A stretch of DNA of 64,000 nucleotides, from contig CAWFFZ010000003.1 of NCBI GenBank assembly GCA_963815295.1, positions 124,001 to 188,000 on the forward strand, in the 5' to 3' direction. The position numbers and the translations under genes are program-made. Every line of letters starts with the position of its first letter. The stretch's first letter is position 1. The notes under the pieces were generated by a model, which saw only the letters and a program-made list of their open reading frames with translations, made no database searches and was not told the origin of the DNA. Shown here one piece after another: positions 47,658 through 56,046 of this stretch. Origin of the DNA: JACDHG01 sp963815295. Lineage in GTDB: Bacteria; Actinomycetota; Actinomycetes; Propionibacteriales; Nocardioidaceae.

Positions 47658-48851
47658 GTGGCGAAGGCCAAATTCGAGCGGACCAAACCGCACGTGAACA
47701 TCGGCACCATCGGCCACATCGACCACGGGAAGACCACTCTGACCGCGGCGATCTCGAAGGTGCTGCACGACAAGTTCCCGACCCTGAACCCCCAGTTCGC
47801 CTTTGACGACATCGACAAGGCGCCTGAGGAGAAGCAGCGCGGTATCACGATCTCGATCGCTCACATCGAGTACCAGACCGAGGCGCGTCACTACGCGCAC
47901 GTCGACTGCCCCGGTCACGCTGACTACATCAAGAACATGATTACCGGTGCGGCGCAGATGGATGGCGCGATCCTCGTGGTCGCGGCAACCGACGGCCCGA
48001 TGCCGCAGACCCGCGAGCACGTACTGCTTGCCCGTCAGGTCGGCGTTCCTGCCATCGTCGTCGCGCTTAACAAGTGCGACATGGTCGAGGACGAGGAGCT
48101 CGTGGAGCTCGTCGAGCTCGAGGTTCGTGAGCTGCTGTCCGAGTACGAGTATGCCGGCGACGACATCCCCGTCGTCCGGGTTGCTGCCTTCCCGGCGCTG
48201 AACGGCGACGAGAAGTGGAGCGAGTCGATCGTCGAGCTGATGACTGCGGTCGACGAGCACATCCCGCAGCCTGAGCGTGACACCGAGAAGCCGTTCCTGA
48301 TGCCGGTCGAGGACGTCTTCACCATCACCGGGCGCGGCACCGTCATCACCGGCCGCATCGAGCGCGGGATCGTGAAGATCAACGAGACTGTCGACATCAT
48401 CGGTATTCGCGACGAGAAGCAGACCTCGACCGTTACCGGCATCGAGATGTTCCGCAAGCTGCTCGACACGGGCGAGGCCGGCGAGAACGTCGGACTGCTC
48501 CTGCGAGGCACAAAGCGCGAAGACGTCGAGCGCGGCATGGTTGTGATCAAGCCAGGCTCTACGACCCCGCACACCAACTTCGACGCAAACGTCTACATCT
48601 TGTCGAAGGAGGAGGGTGGCCGGCACACGCCGTTCTTCAACAACTACCGGCCGCAGTTCTACTTCCGCACAACGGATGTGACCGGCGTGGTGACTCTCCC
48701 CGAGGGCACCGAGATGGTCATGCCCGGTGACAACACCGAGATGTCCGTCGAGCTGATCCAGCCAATCGCGATGGAGGACGGCCTCCGCTTCGCCATCCGC
48801 GAGGGTGGCCGCACGGTGGGTGCTGGTCGCGTCACTAACATCAGTAAGTGA
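47658..48851 (+). CDS. tuf: elongation factor Tu
   Basis: Aminoacyl-tRNA carrier GTPase of 397 residues. G motifs: IDHGKTTLTAAI, RGITISIAHIEYQT, DCPGHADYIKNM, NKCDMVEDEE. Domains II and III are complete, ending GRTVGAGRVTNISK. GTG start with the strong CTAGGAGGAAG before it. Closes the str operon with a T-tract terminator. It is the only tuf in the window. Confidence 0.99.
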   Translation: MAKAKFERTKPHVNIGTIGHIDHGKTTLTAAISKVLHDKFPTLNPQFAFDDIDKAPEEKQRGITISIAHIEYQTEARHYAHVDCPGHADYIKNMITGAAQMDGAILVVAATDGPMPQTREHVLLARQVGVPAIVVALNKCDMVEDEELVELVELEVRELLSEYEYAGDDIPVVRVAAFPALNGDEKWSESIVELMTAVDEHIPQPERDTEKPFLMPVEDVFTITGRGTVITGRIERGIVKINETVDIIGIRDEKQTSTVTGIEMFRKLLDTGEAGENVGLLLRGTKREDVERGMVVIKPGSTTPHTNFDANVYILSKEEGGRHTPFFNNYRPQFYFRTTDVTGVVTLPEGTEMVMPGDNTEMSVELIQPIAMEDGLRFAIREGGRTVGAGRVTNISK

Positions 48852-48887
48852 GCCCAGCTCAGGTCGAGTGACCAGCTGAGTCGAGAA

Positions 48888-48919
48888 GCCCCCCGCACCA
48901 GGTGCGGGGGGCTTTTTCG
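48888..48919 (+). terminator. terminator after tuf
   Basis: Stem AGCCCCCCGCAC (48889-48900) with GTGCGGGGGGCT (48904-48915), CAG loop, followed by a T run to 48919. A classical intrinsic terminator, 37 bases after the tuf stop. Confidence 0.9.
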
Positions 48920-48984
48920 TGCGATCGAGGGTGTTGAGATCAGATCTGTCGGCGGCTACGTGCCACGAATGGTTGAATCCGCCC

Positions 48985-49503
48985 ATGACCAAAAGCGATG
49001 GCGGATCGGGCTCAGACAAGAGCCGCGAAGAACCCGAGGCCGAGCGGCTGGACCGCAACTACGGCGAGCTGCTGCAGGAGATGCGAGTCCTCCAGGCAGG
49101 CGTGCAGATCCTTTTCGCGTTCTTGTTGACGTTGGCGTTCCAGGCCAGCTTCGCCAAGGTGACCGATTTTCAGCGCAACACCTATCTCGTCGCGCTCATC
49201 GCGGCGGCCCTGGCGACCGCCTGCATCATCGGTCCGGTGCCTTTCCACCGGGTCGTTTTCCGCCGTGGCATGAAAGCCGACCTGATCAAGGCCGCCACCC
49301 GCTATGTCACCGCAGGTTTGGCGGCCCTGTTCGTCTCCATCGCCGGGGCGGTCCTGCTCGTACTCGACGTACTCTTGTCTCGGACTGTTGCGCTCGTTGT
49401 CACGGCTCTGCTGGCAGCCGTCTTCGTGGTGCTGTGGGTGGTGATCCCCTACATCGCGCGTGCCGGGGAGGTCGACGACGACAAGGACGAGCCCGGCGCC
49501 TGA
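48985..49503 (+). CDS. DUF6328 membrane protein
   Basis: 172 residues with four spans. The family hallmark ELLQEMRVLQAGVQILFAFL is followed by TLAFQASFAKVTDFQRNTYL and GPVPFHRVVFRRGMKADLI. Acidic ends on both sides. Function of the family is unknown. ATG 48985 is taken since upstream codons lie in the terminator region. It lies alone between the str and S10 operons, read in the same direction. Confidence 0.85.
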   Translation: MTKSDGGSGSDKSREEPEAERLDRNYGELLQEMRVLQAGVQILFAFLLTLAFQASFAKVTDFQRNTYLVALIAAALATACIIGPVPFHRVVFRRGMKADLIKAATRYVTAGLAALFVSIAGAVLLVLDVLLSRTVALVVTALLAAVFVVLWVVIPYIARAGEVDDDKDEPGA

Positions 49504-49826
49504 CGCCAGTGCAGGAAGGCCCGATTTGGCAGCGGCAGGGGGCGTCTGGCAGACTATCTGGGTTGCTCAGGCGGGGTCGCCGGGGCGTACCGAGTATCGC
49601 TCACGAGATGTGAGGCGGTCGGTAGCGCCGAACCGGAGTCACCGCCAGGACGGGCGCCCACCAGGGTTCCCGGTCTTACAACTCCCAGGACAACGACCGA
49701 TCCGAGATCGGTGTGCCATGTGCTCAGCACGCGACACGCCCGACCGCGGGGGTCGGAGGACTGGGCTGGGCGTCCAGCTGGACGACCACGACCATCAGCG
49801 TACGAGTAGAAGGACGAAGCGAGAGC
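49504..49826 (+). promoter_or_regulatory. S10 operon promoter and leader region
   Basis: A 323-base gap before rpsJ. Possible promoter: TTGGCA (49526-49531), 18 bases, CAGACT (49550-49555). The leader holds a perfect 7-bp hairpin (49696-49702 with 49706-49712, CGA loop) and the motif CGACACGCCCGA, two bases, GCGGGGGTCG (49732-49755), shared with the str leader. In other bacteria this operon is controlled through its leader by L4; whether this RNA does that is unknown. Confidence 0.5.
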
Positions 49827-50135
49827 ATGGCGGGACAAAAGATCCGCATCCGGCTCAAGGCCTATGACCACGAGGTCATCGACTCGTCGGCGCGCAAGAT
49901 CGTCGACACGGTGACGCGTACTGGTGCAAAGGTCGCAGGCCCGGTGCCGCTCCCCACGGAGAAGAACGTGTTCTGCGTGATCCGCTCGCCGCACAAGTAC
50001 AAGGACAGCCGCGAGCACTTCGAGATGCGCACCCACAAGCGTCTCATCGACATCATTGACCCGACGCCCAAGACGGTCGACTCGCTCATGCGGCTCGAAC
50101 TACCGGCGGGCGTCGACATCGAGATCAAGCTCTGA
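49827..50135 (+). CDS. rpsJ: 30S ribosomal protein uS10
   Basis: 102 residues, standard. Starts MAGQKIRIRLKAYDHEVIDS at ATG 49827 with AAGGACGAAG upstream; GPVPLPTEKNVFCVIRSPHK and SREHFEMRTHKRLIDIIDP are family blocks. First gene of the S10 operon. S10 (NusE) also takes part in NusG-linked transcription-translation coupling. Confidence 0.99.
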   Translation: MAGQKIRIRLKAYDHEVIDSSARKIVDTVTRTGAKVAGPVPLPTEKNVFCVIRSPHKYKDSREHFEMRTHKRLIDIIDPTPKTVDSLMRLELPAGVDIEIKL

Positions 50136-50148
50136 GGACCAGACACCC

Positions 50149-50811
50149 ATGAGCACTGTGCGAAACGTCCGAGGTCTGCTGGGCACCAAGCTCGGCATGA
50201 CCCAGCTCTGGGACGAGAACAACCGCGTCGTCCCCGTCACCGTGATCGAGGCTGCCTCGAACGTCGTGACCCAGGTCCGTGCGGCCGATACAGACGGCTA
50301 CAGCGCCGTCCAGCTCGGCTTCGGCGAGGTCAAGGCGTCCAAGGTCACCAAGCCGATGGCAGGTCACTTCGAGAAGGCGGGCGTGACTCCTCGCCGCCAC
50401 CTGGTCGAGATCCGGACGGCCGACGCCGCCGACTACAGCCTCGGCCAGGAGCTCGGCGCAGACCACCTCGTCGCAGGCGAGAAGATCGATGTGACCGGCA
50501 CCAGCAAGGGCAAGGGCTTCTCCGGTGTGATGAAGCGTCACGGCTTCGCGGGTGTCTCCGCGTCGCACGGCTCTCACCGCAACCACCGCAAGCCCGGCTC
50601 CATCGGTGGTTGCGCCACTCCGGGTCGCGTCTTCAAGGGTATGCGGATGGCCGGGCGAATGGGCTCCGACACCGTGACCACCCAGAACCTCACCGTCCAC
50701 GCGGTCGACGTCGACAGGGGACTGATCCTCGTCAAGGGCGCTATCCCCGGCCCTCGCGGCACCGTCGTCCTGCTTCGCACCGCAGCCAAGGCGAAGGGAG
50801 CTGACCAGTGA
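50149..50811 (+). CDS. rplC: 50S ribosomal protein uL3
   Basis: 220 residues. ATG 50149 gives the family start NVRGLLGTKLGMTQLWDENN; frames from further upstream run inside rpsJ. GTSKGKGFSGVMKRHGFAG, SHGSHRNHRKPGSIGGCATP and GRVFKGMRMAGRMGSD carry the tip that reaches the peptidyl-transferase centre. Overlaps rplD by 4 bases (GTGA). Confidence 0.99.
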   Translation: MSTVRNVRGLLGTKLGMTQLWDENNRVVPVTVIEAASNVVTQVRAADTDGYSAVQLGFGEVKASKVTKPMAGHFEKAGVTPRRHLVEIRTADAADYSLGQELGADHLVAGEKIDVTGTSKGKGFSGVMKRHGFAGVSASHGSHRNHRKPGSIGGCATPGRVFKGMRMAGRMGSDTVTTQNLTVHAVDVDRGLILVKGAIPGPRGTVVLLRTAAKAKGADQ

Positions 50812-51833
50812 CCACGATCGACATCCTCGATGCCGAGGGCAGCAAGTCCGGCACCGTTGACCTGCCTGCCGAGGTCTTCGACACCCAGGTCAACATCCCG
50901 TTGATCCACCAGGTCGTCGTCGCTCAGCTCGCGGCGGCCCGGCAAGGCACCCACGACACCAAGACCCGCGCCGAAGTCGCCGGTGGCGGTCGCAAGCCCT
51001 ACCGCCAGAAGGGCACCGGCCGCGCCCGCCAGGGCTCGATCCGTGCACCTCAGTTCGCGGGCGGCGGCGTCGTACACGGCCCCACACCGCGCGACTACTC
51101 CCAGCGCACGCCCAAGAAGATGAAGGCTGCTGCACTGCGCGGCGCCCTCTCTGACCGGGCTCGCGAGGGCCGCGTGCATGTCATTGAGAGCCTCGTGACC
51201 GGCGAGGCACCGTCCACGCGATCAGCTCTTTCGCTGCTGGCCAAGGTGACCGAGCGCCCTCGCGCCCTCGTCGTGCTTGAGCGCGGTGACGACGTCGCAT
51301 GGCTGAGTCTTCGCAACGCGCAGGACGTGCACGCCCTGACTGCAGACCAGCTCAACACCTACGACGTGCTCCTGAGCGACGACGTGATCTTCACCAAGGG
51401 CGCTTACGACGCGTTCCTTCAGGGCCCGTCAACCGGCAAGTCCGTCAAGGCTGTGGCCACGGCGTCCGAGGCCGAGGCTGAGGCTGTCACCGAGAAGCCC
51501 ACGGCGAAGAAAGCCGGGCCAGCCGCTAAGCCGGCCAAGACAGATTCGAAGCCGGCCAAGGCAGCCACGAAGACTGCCGACGCCACGACCGAAGCCGGTC
51601 CGTACGGCGAGGGCTCCGCCGAGCCGCTCGAGAGTGGTGAAGCGCCCGAGGGCTTTGTCATCAAGGGCAACAAGACGTCGATGAAGTACCACCAACCTGA
51701 TGGCCGCTGGTACGACCAGACCGAAGCCGAGGTGTGGTTCGCGTCAACGGAGGCCGCCGAGAAGGCTGGCTTCCTCCAAGCAGGCTCCAAGGCGTCGGTT
51801 GAGGCCAGCGCTGCCGAGGAGGAGGGCAAGTGA
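50808..51833 (+). CDS. rplD: 50S ribosomal protein uL4 fused to a C-terminal sunset-like domain
   Basis: L4 binds 23S rRNA in the exit tunnel. Residues 1-211 are ordinary L4 (AGGGRKPYRQKGTGRARQGS, GPTPRDYSQRTPKKMKAAAL, TYDVLLSDDVIFTKGAYDAF). The protein continues to 341 residues, against ~205-220 for most L4. Residues 212-262 are an Ala/Lys/Pro/Thr linker; about 264-326 form a compact unit (GFVIKGNKTSMKYHQPDGRW, YDQTEAEVWFASTEAAEKAG) resembling the small actinobacterial domain called sunset in ArfC-type proteins, by my recollection. No frameshift or stop separates them, and rplW follows with a 4-base overlap, so the fusion is genuine. Confidence 0.96.
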   Translation: MTTIDILDAEGSKSGTVDLPAEVFDTQVNIPLIHQVVVAQLAAARQGTHDTKTRAEVAGGGRKPYRQKGTGRARQGSIRAPQFAGGGVVHGPTPRDYSQRTPKKMKAAALRGALSDRAREGRVHVIESLVTGEAPSTRSALSLLAKVTERPRALVVLERGDDVAWLSLRNAQDVHALTADQLNTYDVLLSDDVIFTKGAYDAFLQGPSTGKSVKAVATASEAEAEAVTEKPTAKKAGPAAKPAKTDSKPAKAATKTADATTEAGPYGEGSAEPLESGEAPEGFVIKGNKTSMKYHQPDGRWYDQTEAEVWFASTEAAEKAGFLQAGSKASVEASAAEEEGK

Positions 51834-52135
51834 GCAACCTCTACAAGGACCATCGCGATGTCTTGCTCGCCCCCGTCGTGAGCGAGAAGTCCTACGCGCT
51901 GCTGGACCAGAACAAGTACACGTTCCTGGTCCACCCCGACTCCAACAAGACCGAGATCAAGATCGCCGTTGAGAAGGTGTTCAACGTCAAGGTCACCAGC
52001 GTCAACACCATCAACCGTCCGGGAAAGCGTCGTCGCACCCGCTTCGGCTGGGGCAGCCGTCCCGACACCAAGCGCGCCATCGTCAGCCTTGCTGAAGGTC
52101 AGCGCATCGACATCTTCGGAGGTCCGGTCTCCTGA
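51830..52135 (+). CDS. rplW: 50S ribosomal protein uL23
   Basis: 101 residues. Exit-tunnel protein and docking site for signal recognition particle and trigger factor. DVLLAPVVSEKSYALLDQNK, then TFLVHPDSNKTEIKIAVEKV and NTINRPGKRRRTRFGWGSRP. GTG start overlaps rplD (GTGA). Standard length; no extension. Confidence 0.99.
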   Translation: MSNLYKDHRDVLLAPVVSEKSYALLDQNKYTFLVHPDSNKTEIKIAVEKVFNVKVTSVNTINRPGKRRRTRFGWGSRPDTKRAIVSLAEGQRIDIFGGPVS

Positions 52136-52164
52136 CCGGGCTCGACTACGAGGACTGAGAACTC

Positions 52165-52995
52165 ATGGGTATCCGCAAGTACAAGCCGACCACGCCGGGC
52201 CGTCGCGGCTCCAGCGTCGCCGACTTCGCCGAGGTGACGCGCTCGACCCCCGAGAAGTCCCTGGTCGTCCCGCTCCCGAAGAAGGGCGGCCGCAACAACC
52301 AGGGCCGGATCACGACGCGACACCAAGGCGGCGGTCACAAACGCGCCTACCGCATCATCGACTTCCGTCGCTACGACAAGGACGGCGTGCCGGCCAAGGT
52401 CGCTCACATCGAGTACGACCCCAACCGCACTGCCCGCATCGCACTCCTGCACTACGCCGACGGCGAGAAGCGCTACATCATCGCGCCGACCGGCCTCAGG
52501 CAAGGCATGCAGGTCGAGAACGGCACCAAGGCCGACATCAAGCCAGGCAACAACCTGCCGCTGCGCAACATCCCGGTCGGCACCACCGTGCATGCGATCG
52601 AGATGCGTCCCGGCGGCGGCGCCAAGATCGGCCGTTCGGCAGGTGTGTCAGTGCAGCTCGTCGCCCGCGAAGGCGGTCGTGCCCAGCTGCGGATGCCGTC
52701 GGGTGAGATGCGGTACGTCGACGTACGCTGCCGCGCCACGATCGGCTCGGTCGGCAACGCCGAGCAGTCCAACATCAACTGGGGCAAGGCCGGTCGGATG
52801 CGCTGGAAGGGCAAGCGCCCCAGCGTTCGCGGCGTCGCCATGAACCCCGTTGACCACCCGCACGGCGGTGGCGAGGGCAAGACCTCCGGTGGTCGCCACC
52901 CGGTTTCGCCCTGGGGCCAGGCCGAAGGCCGTACGCGCAAGCGCAAGGCCAGTGACCAGTTGATCGTCCGTCGCCGCAAGTCCGGCAAGCGCTGA
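52165..52995 (+). CDS. rplB: 50S ribosomal protein uL2
   Basis: 276 residues, standard. Needed for subunit association and peptidyl transfer. Starts MGIRKYKPTTPGRRGSSVAD; RRYDKDGVPAKVAHIEYDPN, IPVGTTVHAIEMRPGGGAKI and the catalytic-region block GVAMNPVDHPHGGGEGKTSG are intact, including the conserved His of HPHGGGEG. Confidence 0.99.
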   Translation: MGIRKYKPTTPGRRGSSVADFAEVTRSTPEKSLVVPLPKKGGRNNQGRITTRHQGGGHKRAYRIIDFRRYDKDGVPAKVAHIEYDPNRTARIALLHYADGEKRYIIAPTGLRQGMQVENGTKADIKPGNNLPLRNIPVGTTVHAIEMRPGGGAKIGRSAGVSVQLVAREGGRAQLRMPSGEMRYVDVRCRATIGSVGNAEQSNINWGKAGRMRWKGKRPSVRGVAMNPVDHPHGGGEGKTSGGRHPVSPWGQAEGRTRKRKASDQLIVRRRKSGKR

Positions 52996-53009
52996 GAAGG
53001 GCCTGACCT

Positions 53010-53291
53010 ATGCCACGAAGCCTCAAGAAGGGCCCGTTCGTCGACGACCACCTGCAGAAGAAGGTGGACGTCCAAAACGACAAGGGCACCAAGAACGTCA
53101 TCAAGACGTGGTCGCGTCGCTCGATGATCGTGCCGGCCATGATCGGCCACACGATCGCCGTGCACGACGGACGCAAGCACGTCCCGGTGTTCGTCACCGA
53201 TTCCATGGTGGGTCACAAGCTGGGCGAGTTCGCCCCGACCCGCACTTTCCGTGGACACGAGAAGGACGACCGCAAGGCACGCCGCCGCTGA
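53010..53291 (+). CDS. rpsS: 30S ribosomal protein uS19
   Basis: 93 residues. MPRSLKKGPFVDDHLQKKVD, then WSRRSMIVPAMIGHTIAVHD and HKLGEFAPTRTFRGHEKDDR. Head protein contacting uS13 and the A-site region. Standard length; 49 bases before rplV. Confidence 0.99.
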   Translation: MPRSLKKGPFVDDHLQKKVDVQNDKGTKNVIKTWSRRSMIVPAMIGHTIAVHDGRKHVPVFVTDSMVGHKLGEFAPTRTFRGHEKDDRKARRR

Positions 53292-53340
53292 TGCTGACCC
53301 GCATTGTCGAGAGCAGACTTCGAAGAGAGTTGACTGAGAG

Positions 53341-53769
53341 ATGAGTGCTACCGAGCGCAGGCGCATCAGCGCCCGACGCGACAGCCTGCTGGGCGAACAG
53401 CCCGGGGCATTCGCTGTCGCGCGGTTCGTGCGGGTGACCCCGATGAAGGCCCGCCGTGTCGTTGACATGGTGCGTGGGGCCCAGGTCGACGATGCCCTGG
53501 CCACCCTCCGGTTCGCACCGCAGGCTGCGGCAGAGACCGTCTACAAGACCCTCGAAAGCGCCGTCGCCAACGCGACGACGACCGAGGACCTCGAGCGCAA
53601 CACTCTCGTCGTGTCAAAGGCGCTCGTCGATGTGGGACCGACGATGAAGCGGTTCCGTCCGCGGGCGCAGGGTCGTGCGACGCGGATCCTCAAGCGCACG
53701 AGCCACATCACGCTTGTCGTGCAGCCCGCCGACTCAGTCACCACCACTGGAACCGGAGGTTCCCGCTAA
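53341..53769 (+). CDS. rplV: 50S ribosomal protein uL22
   Basis: 142 residues; the first ~20 are an Arg-rich N-terminal extension (MSATERRRISARRDSLLGEQ) before the family block AVARFVRVTPMKARRVVDMV. The tunnel loop MKRFRPRAQGRATRILKRTS reaches the macrolide-binding part of the exit tunnel and looks wild type. The stop shares a base with rpsC. Confidence 0.98.
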   Translation: MSATERRRISARRDSLLGEQPGAFAVARFVRVTPMKARRVVDMVRGAQVDDALATLRFAPQAAAETVYKTLESAVANATTTEDLERNTLVVSKALVDVGPTMKRFRPRAQGRATRILKRTSHITLVVQPADSVTTTGTGGSR

Positions 53770-54587
53770 TGGGCCAGAAGGTCAACCCGCACGGCTTCCG
53801 CCTCGGTATCTCCACCGACCACAAGAGCCGCTGGTACGCCGACAAGCTCTACAAGTCGTACGTCGGCGAAGACGTCGCGATCCGCAAGCTCCTCACCAAG
53901 GGCATGGACCGCGCCGGGATCAGCCGCGTCGAGATCGAGCGCACCCGCGACCGAGTCTCGGTGACGATCTACACCGCCCGTCCGGGCATCGTGATCGGTC
54001 GCCGCGGCGCCGAGGCCGACCGCATCCGCGAGAACCTCGAGAAGCTCACCGGCAAGCAGGTGAAGCTCAACATCCGTGAGGTCCTCAACCCAGAGATCGA
54101 CGCTCAGCTCGTCGCCCAGGGCGTCGCGGAGCAGTTGTCGAGCCGTGTCGCCTACCGACGCGCGATGCGCAAGGCGATGCAGACGTCGATGCGTTCCGGC
54201 GCCAAGGGCATCAAGATCCAGTGCTCGGGACGTCTCGGCGGCGCTGAGATGTCGCGGTCCGACTTTTACCGGGAGGGTCGCGTCCCGCTGCACACGCTGC
54301 GCGCTGATGTCGACTACGGCTTCTACGAAGCCAAGACGACGTTCGGTCGCATCGGCGTCAAGGTGTGGATCTTCAAGGGTGAGGTTGCGGGGACCCGCGC
54401 TGAGCGGGAGGCCCAGGCAGCCCAGCTCGCCGCGGCCGGCAACCGCAACCGTCCTAGCAGCCGTGGCCGCCGTCCCGACCGTCCCGAGCGTTCCGAGCGC
54501 CGTCCCGATGCCGCTCCTGCGACAGAGGCCGCTCCGACCGAAGCCCCGGCTGCTGCGCCGGCTGAGACTCCCGCGAAGGAGGGCTGA
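53769..54587 (+). CDS. rpsC: 30S ribosomal protein uS3
   Basis: 272 residues. MGQKVNPHGFRLGISTDHKS, KH-domain GXXG region RPGIVIGRRGAEADRIRENL, then the C-terminal domain (EGRVPLHTLRADVDYGFYEA, GRIGVKVWIFKGEV). The last ~60 residues are an Arg/Pro/Ala-rich tail typical of actinobacterial S3. mRNA entry protein with helicase activity together with uS4 and uS5. Confidence 0.99.
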   Translation: MGQKVNPHGFRLGISTDHKSRWYADKLYKSYVGEDVAIRKLLTKGMDRAGISRVEIERTRDRVSVTIYTARPGIVIGRRGAEADRIRENLEKLTGKQVKLNIREVLNPEIDAQLVAQGVAEQLSSRVAYRRAMRKAMQTSMRSGAKGIKIQCSGRLGGAEMSRSDFYREGRVPLHTLRADVDYGFYEAKTTFGRIGVKVWIFKGEVAGTRAEREAQAAQLAAAGNRNRPSSRGRRPDRPERSERRPDAAPATEAAPTEAPAAAPAETPAKEG

Positions 54588-54589
54588 GC

Positions 54590-55009
54590 ATGCTGATTCC
54601 GCGTCGAGTCAAACATCGCAAGCAACACCACCCCAAGCGCACCGGCATGGCCAAGGGTGGCACCAAGCTCGCCTTCGGCGACTTCGGCATCCAAGCGCTC
54701 GAGGGCAGCTACGTCACCAACCGCCAGATCGAGTCTGCCCGGATCGCCATGACTCGTCACATCAAGCGTGGTGGAAAGGTCTGGATCAACATCTACCCCG
54801 ACCGCCCGTTGACGAAGAAGCCAGCAGAGACGCGGATGGGCTCCGGTAAGGGCTCCCCCGAGTGGTGGATCGCCAACGTCAAGCCTGGTCGCGTGATGTT
54901 CGAGCTGGCCGGCGTGCCGGAGAACATCGCCCGAGAGGCGCTCGACCGCGCAATCCACAAGCTGCCCATGAAGTGTCGTTTTGTCAGCCGTGAAGCAGGT
55001 GAGTTCTGA
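54590..55009 (+). CDS. rplP: 50S ribosomal protein uL16
   Basis: 139 residues. MLIPRRVKHRKQHHPKRTGM, then QIESARIAMTRHIKRGGKVW, KPAETRMGSGKGSPEWWIAN and the Arg of the hydroxylation region (GSGKGSPE loop). Near the A-site tRNA elbow. The stop shares a base with rpmC. Confidence 0.99.
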   Translation: MLIPRRVKHRKQHHPKRTGMAKGGTKLAFGDFGIQALEGSYVTNRQIESARIAMTRHIKRGGKVWINIYPDRPLTKKPAETRMGSGKGSPEWWIANVKPGRVMFELAGVPENIAREALDRAIHKLPMKCRFVSREAGEF

Positions 55010-55275
55010 TGAGTGCAACCACCACCGCATCCGAGTTGCGCCACCTCGACAACGACTCTCTCGAGGAGAGGCTGCGCGAGTCGAAGGAAGAGCTGTTCAA
55101 CCTTCGCTTCCAGGCCGCCACCGGTCAGTTGGAGTCGCACGGTCGGCTGCGCCACGTGAAGCGAGACATCGCTCGGGTCTACACGATCCTGCGCGAGCGC
55201 GAGCTCGGCATCACCGTGGCGGCCAGCGTCGACACCGTCAGCGCCACCTCTGAGGACGACGAGGCCACCACATGA
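55009..55275 (+). CDS. rpmC: 50S ribosomal protein uL29
   Basis: 88 residues; the two-helix hairpin (LRHLDNDSLEERLRESKEEL, FNLRFQAATGQLESHGRLRH) is followed by a ~20-residue polar tail (SVDTVSATSEDDEATT), somewhat longer than in most L29. Exit-tunnel rim protein near uL23. The stop overlaps rpsQ (ATGA). Confidence 0.97.
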   Translation: MSATTTASELRHLDNDSLEERLRESKEELFNLRFQAATGQLESHGRLRHVKRDIARVYTILRERELGITVAASVDTVSATSEDDEATT

Positions 55276-55577
55276 GCGACACGACACCGAACCAAGGGAG
55301 CACAGTGAGCGAGACCACTGCGATCGAGCGCAACCGGCGCAAGGGCCGCGAGGGCCTCGTCGTCAGCGACAAGATGGACAAGACGATCGTCGTGTCCGTC
55401 GAGGACCGCGTGAAGCACGCGCTCTACGGCAAGGTCCTGCGTCGCACCCGCAAGTTGAAGGCACACGACGAGACCAACCAGTGTGGGGTCGGTGACCGGG
55501 TCTTGATCATGGAGACGCGTCCGCTGTCCGCTACGAAGCGCTGGCGTGTCGTCGAAGTACTCGAGAAGGCCAAGTAA
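55272..55577 (+). CDS. rpsQ: 30S ribosomal protein uS17
   Basis: 101 residues from ATG 55272, which overlaps rpmC by 4 bases. GTG at 55305 with AAGGGAG before it is a strong alternative and gives 90 residues starting at ETTAIERNRRKGREG. RNRRKGREGLVVSDKMDKTI and VLRRTRKLKAHDETNQCGVG are the OB-fold family blocks. Confidence 0.97.
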   Translation: MSDTTPNQGSTVSETTAIERNRRKGREGLVVSDKMDKTIVVSVEDRVKHALYGKVLRRTRKLKAHDETNQCGVGDRVLIMETRPLSATKRWRVVEVLEKAK

Positions 55578-55674
55578 TCAACGAAGATTCCGAGCGCCAG
55601 CGAGCATTCATCGTTGGAGCAAAGAGAAGCCGGGCGGCAGCGTCGCCCGACACAGAAGTCAGTGGAGATATCCG

Positions 55675-56043
55675 ATGATCCAGCAGGAGTCGCGACTCAA
55701 AGTCGCCGACAACACCGGTGCCAAGCAGATCTTGTGCATTCGCGTGCTCGGCGGCTCTGGTCGGCGCTACGCCGGTATCGGCGACGTCATCGTCGCCACC
55801 GTCAAGGACGCGATCCCCGGCGGCAACGTCAAGAAGGGCGAAGTCGTCAGAGCCGTGATCGTGCGTACCGTCAAGGAACGCCGGCGCCCCGACGGTTCCT
55901 ACATCCGCTTCGACGAGAACGCCGCCGTGATCCTGCGTCAAGACGGAGAGCCGCGCGGAACGCGCATCTTCGGTCCTGTCGGCCGCGAGCTGCGCGAGAA
56001 GAAGTTCATGCGGATCATCTCGCTCGCCCCGGAGGTGCTGTAA
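55675..56043 (+). CDS. rplN: 50S ribosomal protein uL14
   Basis: 122 residues, standard. ATG 55675 gives MIQQESRLKVADNTGAKQIL. CIRVLGGSGRRYAGIGDVIV and RPDGSYIRFDENAAVILRQD follow. Subunit-bridge protein and binding site of the silencing factor RsfS. The 97-base gap upstream holds a 6-bp hairpin CGGGCG/CGCCCG. Confidence 0.99.
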   Translation: MIQQESRLKVADNTGAKQILCIRVLGGSGRRYAGIGDVIVATVKDAIPGGNVKKGEVVRAVIVRTVKERRRPDGSYIRFDENAAVILRQDGEPRGTRIFGPVGRELREKKFMRIISLAPEVL

Positions 56044-56046
56044 GCC

